Position numbers and translations under genes: made by a program
Origin: Lophium mytilinum
Taxonomy: Eukaryota > Ascomycota > Dothideomycetes > Mytilinidiales > Mytilinidiaceae
DNA length: 64,000 nucleotides
Direction of reading: 5' to 3'
Assembly (NCBI GenBank): GCA_010093605.1
Contig: MU004185.1
Location: forward strand, 1,323,334 to 1,387,333
Part shown: one piece after another, positions 42,036 to 52,322 of the stretch
Numbering within the stretch: the stretch's first letter is position 1
How the letters are laid out: every line of letters begins with the position of its first letter
Notes under the pieces: model-generated
The model's input: the letters and a program-made list of their open reading frames with translations, nothing else
What the model was told of the DNA's origin: nothing
The model's database searches: none

Positions 42036-43756
42036 TTAGCGATGATCGTAGGGTCGTGCGCCGGCGAACTCGACGCCTTGCATCGCGGCCGAAGGAGGCG
42101 GCGGGCCCCATGGGGGAGCTTGTTGAAGTGGTGGTAGGATGGTGGTGCTGGCCGGGGCTTGTCCATGCTGTTGCGCTAACATGTTGGTCATGTTGCCGTA
42201 TATATGCGGATTGTTGGGATCGACGCGCCGCATGTGCTGCCACATGGTATGCAGCTCGGTGCGTAAATTCTCGCAATCCTCCTGCGCCCTTCTGCAGTAT
42301 TCGGCGTCCGGGCGTAGGCGAGCGTTTTCATTACGAGTCGCCTCGTGGGCTTTCGCCAGAGTTTTGATGTACTCGATCGCTGTGAGGGGTTAGATACAGC
42401 GGTTCAATGTTGGTTGCGTCAGACGTACATTTAGTGAGGATCTCCCACTTGCTTGACTTGCTGCCTGGCGAGTTGGGCAAGATCCCATTTAGTTCATCGA
42501 AGAGTCCTTTCATCTCACTTCGGCGCTTCCGCTCGGCCATTTTGTGACTGACACGGAGCTCTGGGGTACGGCTGTAATTACCGCTTCCGGGCGTCGAAGG
42601 ACTCTCACCGCTCTGCAGGCTGGTGACGTTACGGTGTTGCATGGAGTGGTGATGCGTCGTAGCGATGTCTCCTCGGCCATCAGGACCATATCCGTCTATG
42701 AGGTAGTCGGGGCGAGTGCCGTCGTCGAACCTCTTCTGCCCAGGCGGTAGGTTGGATTCGACCGTGAATACGCTGCTGTTGACTGACGTAGCGAAGCTAT
42801 TCTGGCGCGACAGTTTGTGGATATCGCCGCTCGAATCCCCACTGCTGGAACCTCGCCTGTCTTCGGGATCTATCTCGGCAGGGAAAGCCCACGCGTAACC
42901 TTTCGTCGGTGCAGCAGCCATAGGATCCGGCATGCCTGAAACGCTTCGGGGGTTTGGATTGATGACTGGAGCACGTCGAGGAGCCTGATTAGGCCGAGCT
43001 CCAGGGCGTGGGCCGAGTGGCGAGAGCGGCGACACTGCATTGGGGCGTGGGTCGTTGGTGATGCCGCGCTGCTGTTGGAGATTTGACACTAGAGAGACTC
43101 GGGACGCGTTTTGACTATCGTACGGTGACGAAGGGCTGATGGCCAGATGGCCCATGCCGACGTTCATCCGGCTGTCGACGCTGCTTCGTCGCGAGTCGAA
43201 GTGGGAGGTGTTGTTTTCGAAGCTGACACGGTTGTGGTCAAAGCCGTGATTGAGCGAAGGCAGGGCATTTCCCTGGCGGTGTTAGTTGGACGTGAGAACA
43301 CTGAGCTGCGGGGATAGTACCTGCTGATTGGCCTGCGGGTTGGAGTATCTCGCAGAGGAAGGAGTGTCAGGAACGGAGTTGCGTGTTGGCGAGTCCTCAG
43401 CGTTCAGGATGGTCTGAAGCTGGAGTCCCATGGTATTTGACACACCCGACGAGTCTGCTATAGAACTTAGTATATTGGTCAACGCCACAAGCTGAAGAGA
43501 CTCTTGGAATTGTACTTGTTACGTATCGCTCGGAGTTTTGCTTTTGCAGCGTGGCAGATAAGGGCGGATGCAGAGACTCACGTTTGCTCTGAGAAATTGA
43601 CCAATTGCCCGAGTCTCGAGCTTCGGAAGCGTGTCGTAGATGAGCAGGCGACTGCTCCGAGAGGGGATACTGGCCGGTCAACGAGGCAATGGACGGGAGT
43701 GCCTGGTTTTGAGACACGGGGACGGGCGCGCGGTGCTCTGCAGAAACAGCGTCCAT
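42036..43756 (-). CDS. bHLH transcription factor (Esc1-like)
   Basis: Four exons on the minus strand: 43756-43582, 43502-43321, 43272-42429 and 42379-42036, giving 514 aa. The bHLH spans about residues 361-415: SHKMAERKRRSEMKGLFDEL, NGILP, a short loop, then SSKWEILTKSIEYIKTLAKA, with the last intron inside helix 2. His362, Glu366 and Arg370 give the H-E-R pattern of class B bHLH proteins, which bind CACGTG. A leucine-poor helix extends after it (ATRNENARLRPDAEYCRRAQ). The N-terminus is Ser/Pro/Asn rich with MNVGMGHLAISPSSPYDS, and the C-terminus is Gln/Pro rich. The basic region recalls Esc1 of fission yeast, but orthology is unproven. The acceptor of intron 1 was chosen among several to keep frame and is the weakest junction. 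Confidence 0.85.
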
Positions 43757-46700
43757 GATGACGGCGGCGAAGAAGAGGCAATTGCGCGACGGGCTGGCCG
43801 ACAAGAAAGAAAAGGCGGTGCCGGGAAGAGGGAACTCGGCTTGAGGTGTGTGATGCAGACAAAGCCAGAAGGAGAGGGTGCACCAATGGCGTTCGGCGCT
43901 GAGCAGTCGACGCTAGGGCTCGTCTTGCGGGTCGAGACGACGACGTCAACACGGAGAAATAGAACGAAGAATAGACGAACAGAGGGCAGGACGCGACCGG
44001 AGAGGGCCGCGGTGGTTTAAGGTGGATGGAGGTTGGGAGAAGAACAAAGAGTCGAGTTGAGTTGCCTTTCTCGGGCAGAGCACGGGTTGGGATTGGGTTG
44101 GTGGTTGCTTCCTCCAGGGCACTCACGTTTTGGGCGGGGCACGAAATCTGCAACGCCAAGCACCGCCAACCTTCGACTTGCTCGCAAAGTACAGTACCTA
44201 CAACACGGCGCGAAGATCTCGGTAGCAGCGCCTTCGATCGGGAGAGCGTGGACGGGCAGCTCGCGCCAGCCGGCAGCAGAGGAGAGAGAGAGAAGCCAGG
44301 GACCTGTTCAGGACGCCGGCATCGAGTTCAGGACGTTTTCACAGCCAAAGCGGACGTGGCTGCAGTCGGTCCAGCACTGAAGACAGTCCAGACGGCCCAC
44401 ACGGAGCTCGCAGGCGGGGCGCTGGGACGGTCGAGGATTGACAGGCGCACAGCGGTGGTTAGGGCGTGGTGTCGTCGGACGGGCAGGCGGTGGACGTGGC
44501 CGCGGACAGAACGCTCCCTCGACGGACAAGGCGCAGAGTGAGGCGCGTCAGCAGGCGACGGCGCGAACTGCGAAGGACTCCAGGGCTCCAATGGGCTCGA
44601 AGAATTGCGAGCAGCAGCAGGCGGCGGGCTTGGAGTGGCGCTGGGGGTTGCACAAGAGAAGGGAGCCAGGACGGACGGGTGACGCGGGCGAGCACAAGAC
44701 ACGGCAGTCAAGACGCGAGCAGAGCAGCGGGTGCGAGTCCCGTGGGCGACGGGAGCAGAGGTCGGGCAGGTCGAATTGGCAGGCGGAGCTCAGCGCAGGA
44801 CTCAAGAGGGTGGAGGGGTGAGGTCGCGGAGTGGACGACGGCTGCTTGGGGCGATCGAGTCTTTCTTCAGCGTCGGCCGGCTGAATCGACCAGCGGGGCG
44901 GGCGTGCCTTGCATGGACTCTGGGACCCGGGGCAGCGGACGGTAGACAGTGCGCTCTGCTGGGGAGTCTCTGGTGGCACTCTGTTCGGCGTGCCGACGGC
45001 GGTGCAAAGTACAACCCGGGGTTTGCGGCGACGGACAGCAGAGGTGTTGGAGAGCAGGCCGGGGCGGAGCCAATTATTAGGGAGTATTGCCCCCAGGTCC
45101 CTTGGCCCAGACAAAGCATACCATCTCCCGCTGCTGCACGTGGGAATCGCCCGCCCAGTCGCTTTAGCCCGATCTCCCGCGTCATATCGGCCCGAGGGGT
45201 GTGTATCGCGGCCGTTGTCTCTGAGCCCATCCATCGCACTCGAGCAGGACAGAGGGAGCAGTGTTCGAAGCGGCCCGCGGAGCATCGAGCATCGAGCATC
45301 ACGCACCCGCACCAACAATCGGCAGCATGGGCGGCACGACCTGCCCGCGAGCTGGACGGGATCCCTCGACGCCTCGAAGCTGGGCGGGCCCGCAGCGAGG
45401 GCGCGATTGGGCGGCGTTGACAAGCCTCCAGGACAGCCTCGTGGCTCGCAGCGTGGGAGAACTAGCGCGGGCGGGATCTCCACACACGAGATTGCCGCTT
45501 AACGGGTGGTGCCAAAGACCTGCCTGTCTGAGAGGCGCCGAAAAGCAAACCTCCTGGACCTCGACACCGTGCGCATCTGCGCGCGAACCGTCGCGATCAA
45601 CCACAGTGCTTCTCAGCCTGAAGGCTCTCGGGGTCTCAGGGCCTCAGCAGGGTCAAGGCGCTGCTCCCTGGGCCGGCTTCCCTGCCTCAGGTCTCCACGC
45701 TCCTCCCCGACGCAGCCTGGGTTGATCTTCATCAAACCGCCAACGGCCTCGCTACCGCCTATCGCTGCACGCACTGGCCCGGGGAAAGCGGCCGTCCCTC
45801 GAGCTACGTCTCTGGTACCGTTCTCGAGCCATCCAACCATCCTCCAGCCATGTCCAACCACGCTGAAGCCATCATCGAGCCAGCGCCTTCAGGGCAGCTC
45901 GTAAGCAGGGCTGAAGACAGCGACGAGATCCCACGCCCCTGACTCCAGCGCCCGCGCGCATGGACGCCAACACCGGTATCGACTCCCACTCCAGCATCGA
46001 CTCCACCAGGCCATGACTTGCGACAGACGGGACAGACGCCCGAGCCCGCGGCCGGACTCTTGCCAAAAGGGCCTCAAGTTCTCAGCACAGCCTCTTTGCG
46101 CGCCCATGCCTCCCGTCGGCCCTGCACGCTCCTTGACCGCGGCCACTGGGCCGCTTTCGCCAGCCAAACACGGCCCGGACAGGCGCGCACATGTGCTGCT
46201 GGGCCTCGCACACTGCAACACCAGACCACCATCGCACCGTGGCCACGGCGCCCGCAGACCGAGTTTCACGCGCGCGCAAGCCTCTTCTTTGTCCTGACGA
46301 CCTGCTTGCTGCCCTCGCGTTGCACACCAAGCCCATGACTCGATCGCCCGCGCCGAAGATGCCCCAGCAGGCCTCACAGATCTCGTGCAACAGCGGCGTT
46401 GCAAGCTCCCCTCTGCACTCCCACGCACCCCGAGCTGACTGGCCGCCTGCAGCATGCCAGGGAGGAGCACGGCAGCGTTTCCGTCACGTTCGACCTGCCA
46501 CGGCAGCCGCAAACTCGCCCTGCCAGGCATTCACCATCGCCCTCTACGTCGACTCCACCCCTCTGCATCGTAGCCAGTCGGAACCCTCCAGCCCTGGGCC
46601 AGTGTCGTACAGAGGGGTACGGTAGCCATCGCTTGCCTGCATCGACTGCCTAGCTGCCGCTGCATGTCATTCCTAAATCTTCTCCACTGTCCGCTCTGCT

Positions 46701-49496
46701 CCATCTTGGTACGTACCTCCCCCCCCCGAATCTTGGTACAACGGCCGTATGCGCCGTCCCAGACTCACCCTCAGCTTGACACATTGTGGCTGCTTTCACG
46801 CGCTTGGCAGTGCCTCCACGCGCCGATCGCTGTCGGCGTCCGAGGCGTGAACTGAGAATGGACTCCGATGCCGCTCGGCGAGCTCCTGGCATCATGGGGT
46901 ATCATCCAGATGCCGCCCGTCCCAACAAAGGAATGAAAAGCAATCATCTGGCGTCCTCCTTCAACCTGCTGCCCCTCTGTTACACGCGCCAATAGGCCTC
47001 CTGACCACCGAGCAGGACCAGAATAGCATCGGTACGCTCATTCCTCCGCGGGCTGCAATCGCGAGCAAAAGCAACAGCAAGCTTCTTCATCTGGCACGTT
47101 GAGCGCCCTGATTGCCATCTGCTCTTCAGTTGTATCTGTTCCCGCGCCATGGCCGATCTCCGCCACCACAAGTGCCCAGCTCCCGAAACCACATGCTCAA
47201 CATGGCCAGATCCGTAGTGCAACTCGCACATGGCTTTGACGGCCACACCATCGACTTCGACGAAATGACCCGGGCCGAATGTGCGACCACACGCTCCCGA
47301 TAACCCGGGTTGCGACTAAAACGCCGTTGTGTCAGGTGCGAGAGCATGCCCTGTAGCCGGCGGCAGCGTGCAGTATGCCATTCTTCACGATCCACTGCAC
47401 CCGCCGATGTCAAATACAGCGTGATCTGCCACGTCGGCAAGGACGGCGTTCGAAGTTCTCCTATATCAATGGAACGTTGTCTGGCGCTATTGCGGTATAG
47501 TTCGTCATTGTCACTAACCCGTAGGCCAGAATTGATACTTGAGACCTCATGAAGTCATGAAAAGCCCCTTAGCAACCGTATTATTATACCAGCTTCTCGT
47601 GCGCTTCGTGGCGTTGCGGCGGGATCGTGTGCATACCGAGCCAATACGTTCTGCTCTCGCGTGGTAGGTCCCAAGTTCTAAGGGTGGCTATATCATAACA
47701 GCCATACTATTGCACAGGTGCGTTCTCGCGTTGCATTCGCGCCACGCCGGCATCTGGAGGCAAGCAGTATGATTGCTCCTGTCTCAGCGCTATCTCCTAT
47801 CCTCGCCGCATGGAATTCTTACGGGCGCCGAGAAATGCGTCGGGTTCGTTGATTGTCTTATTCCAATTTATCGAATTCATGCGGAAACCGTATTCAGATC
47901 TAGCTGCCGACGTCTTTGTCATTACCAACAATCCACTTTCCTAGTCGCTTGTGAATGCTTTGGAGATGTGGCCGCTAGATGAGACACACTCGTCAATAAA
48001 TCACAGCACATATTGCACGTTGCCGTCCCACCCTCTGTCCACGCTTCACAACCTGCGGGCCATTTTCATCCAACGAGGCAGCGTTTCCCCCTCTGTAGTC
48101 CGACCTTCGAAGCAAGAACAACACGTTGCAGTGTCACTCCTGGTTGGCATCAACGGCTTCGGAGTCTGTCGTGCGGCCCTTCAATCAAAGGGCGACATAT
48201 GCACTAAGGGACCTTGCTTTTCCCACGCGTGACACTACTTGGACGGGAGTGTAGCTAAACAATACAATATGGAAGCCAGCATGTTTATGTATACATGAGC
48301 TGTTCTTTGCATATCAATTCACAGAGTCGGCGCCATGAGAGTCTTAGAGCGACATGGAATAATCGTTGCTGCCGAGATGGCGTGGGTGTCAAACAATGCG
48401 GATACATACGATACGCTCTGTCTACTATATATGCCACTCCGCTGGAAATGCTTTCCTTTTGGGATCATGCCGAACCATGCCCAGCAGGATCACCCCCAGG
48501 ACGCCCCTGAGAAGCTGCAAAAACTCCGAATTGGCCACTCTGGAAATGCACTTTAGAGATACTCGGTCACACCGAAAGCTGCCAACCCCCTATTCACTCC
48601 CCCAACGCGTGCTGCTACACCAACCCCCAGCCCTCTCTCCCCTACACAGTCGTACGTTTACGTCGCAGACATCAGCATGCTGTTTGCTGGATGTTGGATG
48701 CTGGATGCATACTCCCCAAACCAACCCGCCCCGTAGCCCATGCCCCAGTGCAGACGCAGCCAAGTCCGCAATGCAAACTGTTCAACGGCCTCGCCGACAT
48801 GGCCTCAAACGGACAAACAAGTACAAAGGGGCTCACTCCGGCATCCCAATCCGCCAGGATCGATATCCCCGAGATCCCCCACACCCGCGCCGCGCCCTAG
48901 AGAGATATCGCTAGCAACGTGCAGCTCGCGAGGCGTGGCCCCCCGCCGGGAGACAGGGGCTCTATCTCTATTTTAGCAATGCTGGCATCGGCAGTGAGTG
49001 CAGGAGCGGTTGGAATCCGGGGGGCGGGTTATCGGGGATGCGTGATTGGGTGGGTGGAAGGCGAAGCGTGGGGATCTGGTTAAGGGGGATCTGAGGTGCG
49101 GCGGGCCTCTTCGTTCGATGGGGATGTTGCTGAAGGGGGGGCTGTGGGCGAAAGGGATGTAGATCTGTAGCTGAGGCTAGAAGTCTATGTACGACCTTTC
49201 TTGGAGTCTGGTATTAGCACTATGGTAGGGGCTGCTTGTGGTTTTGTGCTGGAGAGTGTTCGGTTCATCACGTGCTCGGCCCGTTGCATCCGGGCCGAGC
49301 TTGGAGGGGCAGCCTGGGCACGGGCCACTTGAGCTGCCTTTCTTCGAGGCGGCAACAACAAGATTTCTCCCTCCAACAACAGACAACACGCTGCCCGTCG
49401 GCACAACACGGCAGAGGACTACATACTGGCTAATCAAGGACTTATCGTACAGCATCTATTATAGTCCTTTCCAGCTTAGCCGTCACCTCGCTCGCT
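43757..49496. other. Long gene-free interval upstream of the bHLH gene
   Basis: About 5.7 kb, the largest gap in the window, between divergent starts. Open frames up to 311 codons exist on both strands at 44-46.5 kb because the sequence is GC-rich, but they overlap one another and read Arg/Pro/Ala/Ser without any domain. By eye, G exceeds C on the plus strand at about 43.6-45.2 kb and C exceeds G at 45.5-46.7 kb. It may hold the 5' leader and promoter of the bHLH gene, or unannotated non-coding RNA. Confidence 0.5.
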
Positions 49497-51020
49497 ATGG
49501 ATCTTGTCGCGTCGGATGCTGCGTCATTGCAGCAGACCGTTGATGGAGTCCTCGTCACCCCAATCGTCGACAGCGCCGAAGACAACGCCGAAAAACCCTT
49601 CCGTTTCTTTGCCCTGCCTCGCGAACTTCGAGATCAGGTCTACCATCATGTCTTCGAACTCCCGGACTCGCGATCCCCGCGCGCGCTCTGTATCGAACGT
49701 CGCCATTTGGCATTCTTCAAGCCTACCCCCGCATCGATTCTCTTGATCCTTCACCAAGAAGACTTACTCTGGAATCGACAAGTAGCGCGCGAGGCGCTGG
49801 AGGTGTTGTTCAAGAAGCATACGGTGTTCTTGTCAAGCGGGCCATTTGTGCTCACGAGGTTTCTGAAGATGATTCAGGAGCAAGTAGGCTGTCACAGAGG
49901 GCAGAAGGTTGACATCAACAAGGCTGACAATGAACAGGCTGGAGCCGATCTTGGATCTGCACTCCAGCACGTTGATGACCCAATGGGGCCAGTGGTGCTG
50001 AGCTGGTTGAAGCGAATCGAGCTTGACTGGATTACTTTTCCCAACCTGAGATTTTACCCTCCGTGGCGATGGGATGATGCCCCGTCGGTTCCATGGGTTG
50101 ATCCATGGGTTGATGAAGATCCTTCCAGCTTCAATTCACCTCCACGTCCTAAAGAACTTCGAACCGAGACCTCCTGGAACTACGCTGGAGAAAGCAGCGA
50201 ATACTATGACGACAACTACTACGATGACCGAAAAGGCTGGCCGGACTACTCCTGGGAAGAGTTCTACGAGGATGCTCAAGATGTACAAGACGCGCGAGAG
50301 GACGACGACCCGGAGGAGCAAGACTCGGGCGACCCATTCGGCTTCGACGGGCACTACCCTTTCTCCGATCCGACCTCGGAACCACGATGGGACGACTCTA
50401 CCCCTAGGGATGCGCGCACCGCACTCGACCGCCTTATATCACGCGAAGTGATGCCGTTGTTCGCATATCTCTCAACTCCGCCGATCGCCCTCACCAGCAT
50501 CACCATACCGCTCTTCTTCGTGTCGCGTCCAAAGCACCATAGCCGCGCCTCGCTACCAGAAGACATGAAACTGCCTCTACGCATCCGCTACTGGACCAAA
50601 GTCATCGCGTCTGCCCTGTACATGCTGCTCAACCGAACCGATAATCAACCACTGCAAGAGGTCCGCATCCGGTACGCGCCGTTCGATATCTGGGCGTCGC
50701 TAGAGCCTACAGACGACCTGTTGAAACTTGAGAGCGAGGGATTATGGAACACGGAGGGCGAATTTAACTTCAAGTCCGGTGACGGCGAGGGCCAAGCGTT
50801 CAAGGCTGTGCAGGCAGAATTGCGGGAATTAGGCGTGGAATGGGGCCCAAAAACGGTGGATGTAAAGGCACGCATCGTGAAGTGGACTCTAGAGACGGGT
50901 GGGGAGAAGCCGGGAGACGAGCTGGAGCTGGTGGTTACGAAGAAGGAGATTAGTGAGTTTGAGGAACTAGAGCGGGAGCTTGTGCCTCCCAATCGGCGTG
51001 GCTCACCGGTATACCAGTAG
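49497..51020 (+). CDS. Hypothetical protein, F-box/2EXR-like N-terminal segment
   Basis: Single exon of 507 aa, starting MDLVASDAASLQQTVDGVLV. At about residues 33-52, FRFFALPRELRDQVYHHVFE resembles the F-box or 2EXR motif of many expanded fungal families. LLILHQEDLLWNRQVAREAL and EVLFKKHTVFLSS follow, which is the usual continuation of such proteins. The middle (about residues 215-300) is acidic and rich in Tyr, Asp and Ser (YYDDNYYDDRKGWPDYSWEE). A basic or polar C-terminal third ends NRRGSPVYQ. F-box proteins normally link substrates to SCF ubiquitin ligase, but the 2EXR class has unknown roles, so no function is assigned. There is no signal peptide or membrane segment. Confidence 0.75.
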   Translation: MDLVASDAASLQQTVDGVLVTPIVDSAEDNAEKPFRFFALPRELRDQVYHHVFELPDSRSPRALCIERRHLAFFKPTPASILLILHQEDLLWNRQVAREALEVLFKKHTVFLSSGPFVLTRFLKMIQEQVGCHRGQKVDINKADNEQAGADLGSALQHVDDPMGPVVLSWLKRIELDWITFPNLRFYPPWRWDDAPSVPWVDPWVDEDPSSFNSPPRPKELRTETSWNYAGESSEYYDDNYYDDRKGWPDYSWEEFYEDAQDVQDAREDDDPEEQDSGDPFGFDGHYPFSDPTSEPRWDDSTPRDARTALDRLISREVMPLFAYLSTPPIALTSITIPLFFVSRPKHHSRASLPEDMKLPLRIRYWTKVIASALYMLLNRTDNQPLQEVRIRYAPFDIWASLEPTDDLLKLESEGLWNTEGEFNFKSGDGEGQAFKAVQAELRELGVEWGPKTVDVKARIVKWTLETGGEKPGDELELVVTKKEISEFEELERELVPPNRRGSPVYQ

Positions 51021-51106
51021 GGTGGAGAGGGGAGGAGACGGCGTGAGGAATTGTAGGATATTGTACGAATGTTGGTATAATGGCCGAACGAAATGGGGCG
51101 AGTTTG

Positions 51107-51245
51107 GGGTTGAACTGTAAGATATGAGAGTAATATGAGAATATTGAACAAGTACAGTAGTATGCTACACGCTTGGTGTTGATTTGAAAGATATGCGAGT
51201 AATACGAGAACATTGAACAACAAGTACAGTAGTAGGCCACCCGTT
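51107..51245 (+). repeat. Two-copy tandem duplication of about 68 bp
   Basis: Two copies carry GATATG-GAGTAATA-GAGAA-ATTGAACA and AGTACAGTAGTA; core starts are at 51121 and 51190. It directly follows the stop of the 507-aa gene and may lie in its 3' UTR. Confidence 0.8.
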
Positions 51246-51289
51246 CAGCACTCAGATATAGCACTGTTCGAGGTTCAGTCTTGCTCACT

Positions 51290-52322
51290 CGATACCGCCG
51301 TAGGGAGTGGCTCAACTGGAAGGTTTCCAGTTAACAAAAAGACGGCCTAATATCCATTTCCTTGACCTGTACCACGAATCTAGGCCCCCAAATATTATCA
51401 CATCAATATAGCACTGTTCAACGTCTTTTCTTACTTGCTCCATACCACTGTAAGGAGTAGCTCAACTAGCAGGTTATTAGTTGACCAAAAGGCAGCCTGA
51501 TTTCCACATCCTTAAGCTTTGCACCGAGACCACGAATTTAGGTGTGAGCACGTCTAATACTGCTCGCTCGATGCCACTGTCGGGGGGTAGCTCTACTAGC
51601 AGGTTAAAGTTAGCTAATAGGCAGCCTGATCTCGACTGTATTAACCTCTACATCGTCATCACGAATCCAGGTCTACACGCCTCCGATACTGCTCACTCAG
51701 TGCCACCGTGAGGAGTGGCTCGACCAAACAGTACCTAATAGGACAAAAGGCAGCCTGGTTTCTACTTGTCAACCTCTACGTTCTCACAAGTGACTATGAA
51801 TCTAGGTCTGCATGCTTTTAGCACTGCTCGCTTGATGCCGCTGTACGTAGGGGCCCAAGTGGCAGGTTTTCAGTCGGTCAAAAGGTAGCATAGTTTCCAC
51901 TACATCGACCTTAACATCGCATTCATAATTCTGATAACACTTAGGGGCACCCCAAACAGTAGCGCGCAAGGGTTAGCGGGGGTTCGCAAACATATATCCA
52001 GTACTAGACCCTAACGTTTAGATCCACATGTCTCCGTTATTTCTCCCTTGATACCACTGTAAGGAGCACCCCAGTGAGCAGATCTTGTCTCCGCCAAGAG
52101 GCAACCCGGTTTCCTCTATATCGATTTTGATAGTGTATTCAGAACCTAGACAGCCCTTGGGGGCACCCCAAGCAGTAGCAAGGAAGGATACGCAATCCCA
52201 TTTCTGTGTACAGTCCCCTGAACTCAGAATTACAAGCTTCCGCTATTTCCCACCTGATACCACCGTCAGGAGCAGCCCAGCTCGCAGATCCTCACTCCGC
52301 CAAAACGCAACCTGGTTACCAT
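51290..52322 (+). repeat. Degenerate satellite array, seven copies, short and long units
   Basis: The core is TACCACTGTAAGGAGTAGCTC, or near variants such as GCCACTG, followed by CAGGTT-like and AAAAGGCAGCCTG words. It begins near 51293, 51443, 51571, 51699, 51835, 52052 and 52256. The first spacings are 128-150 bp; the last two are about 217 and 204 bp. Extra length in the two long units starts with AGGGGCACCCCAAACAGTAGC or a near copy. The last copy runs into the 3' end of the Zn2Cys6 gene. Confidence 0.85.

Noticed and set aside
44548-45483. 311-codon open frame on the minus strand
   Set aside because: GC-rich sequence with long overlapping frames on both strands, Arg/Pro/Ser-rich translation and no domain; treated as chance.
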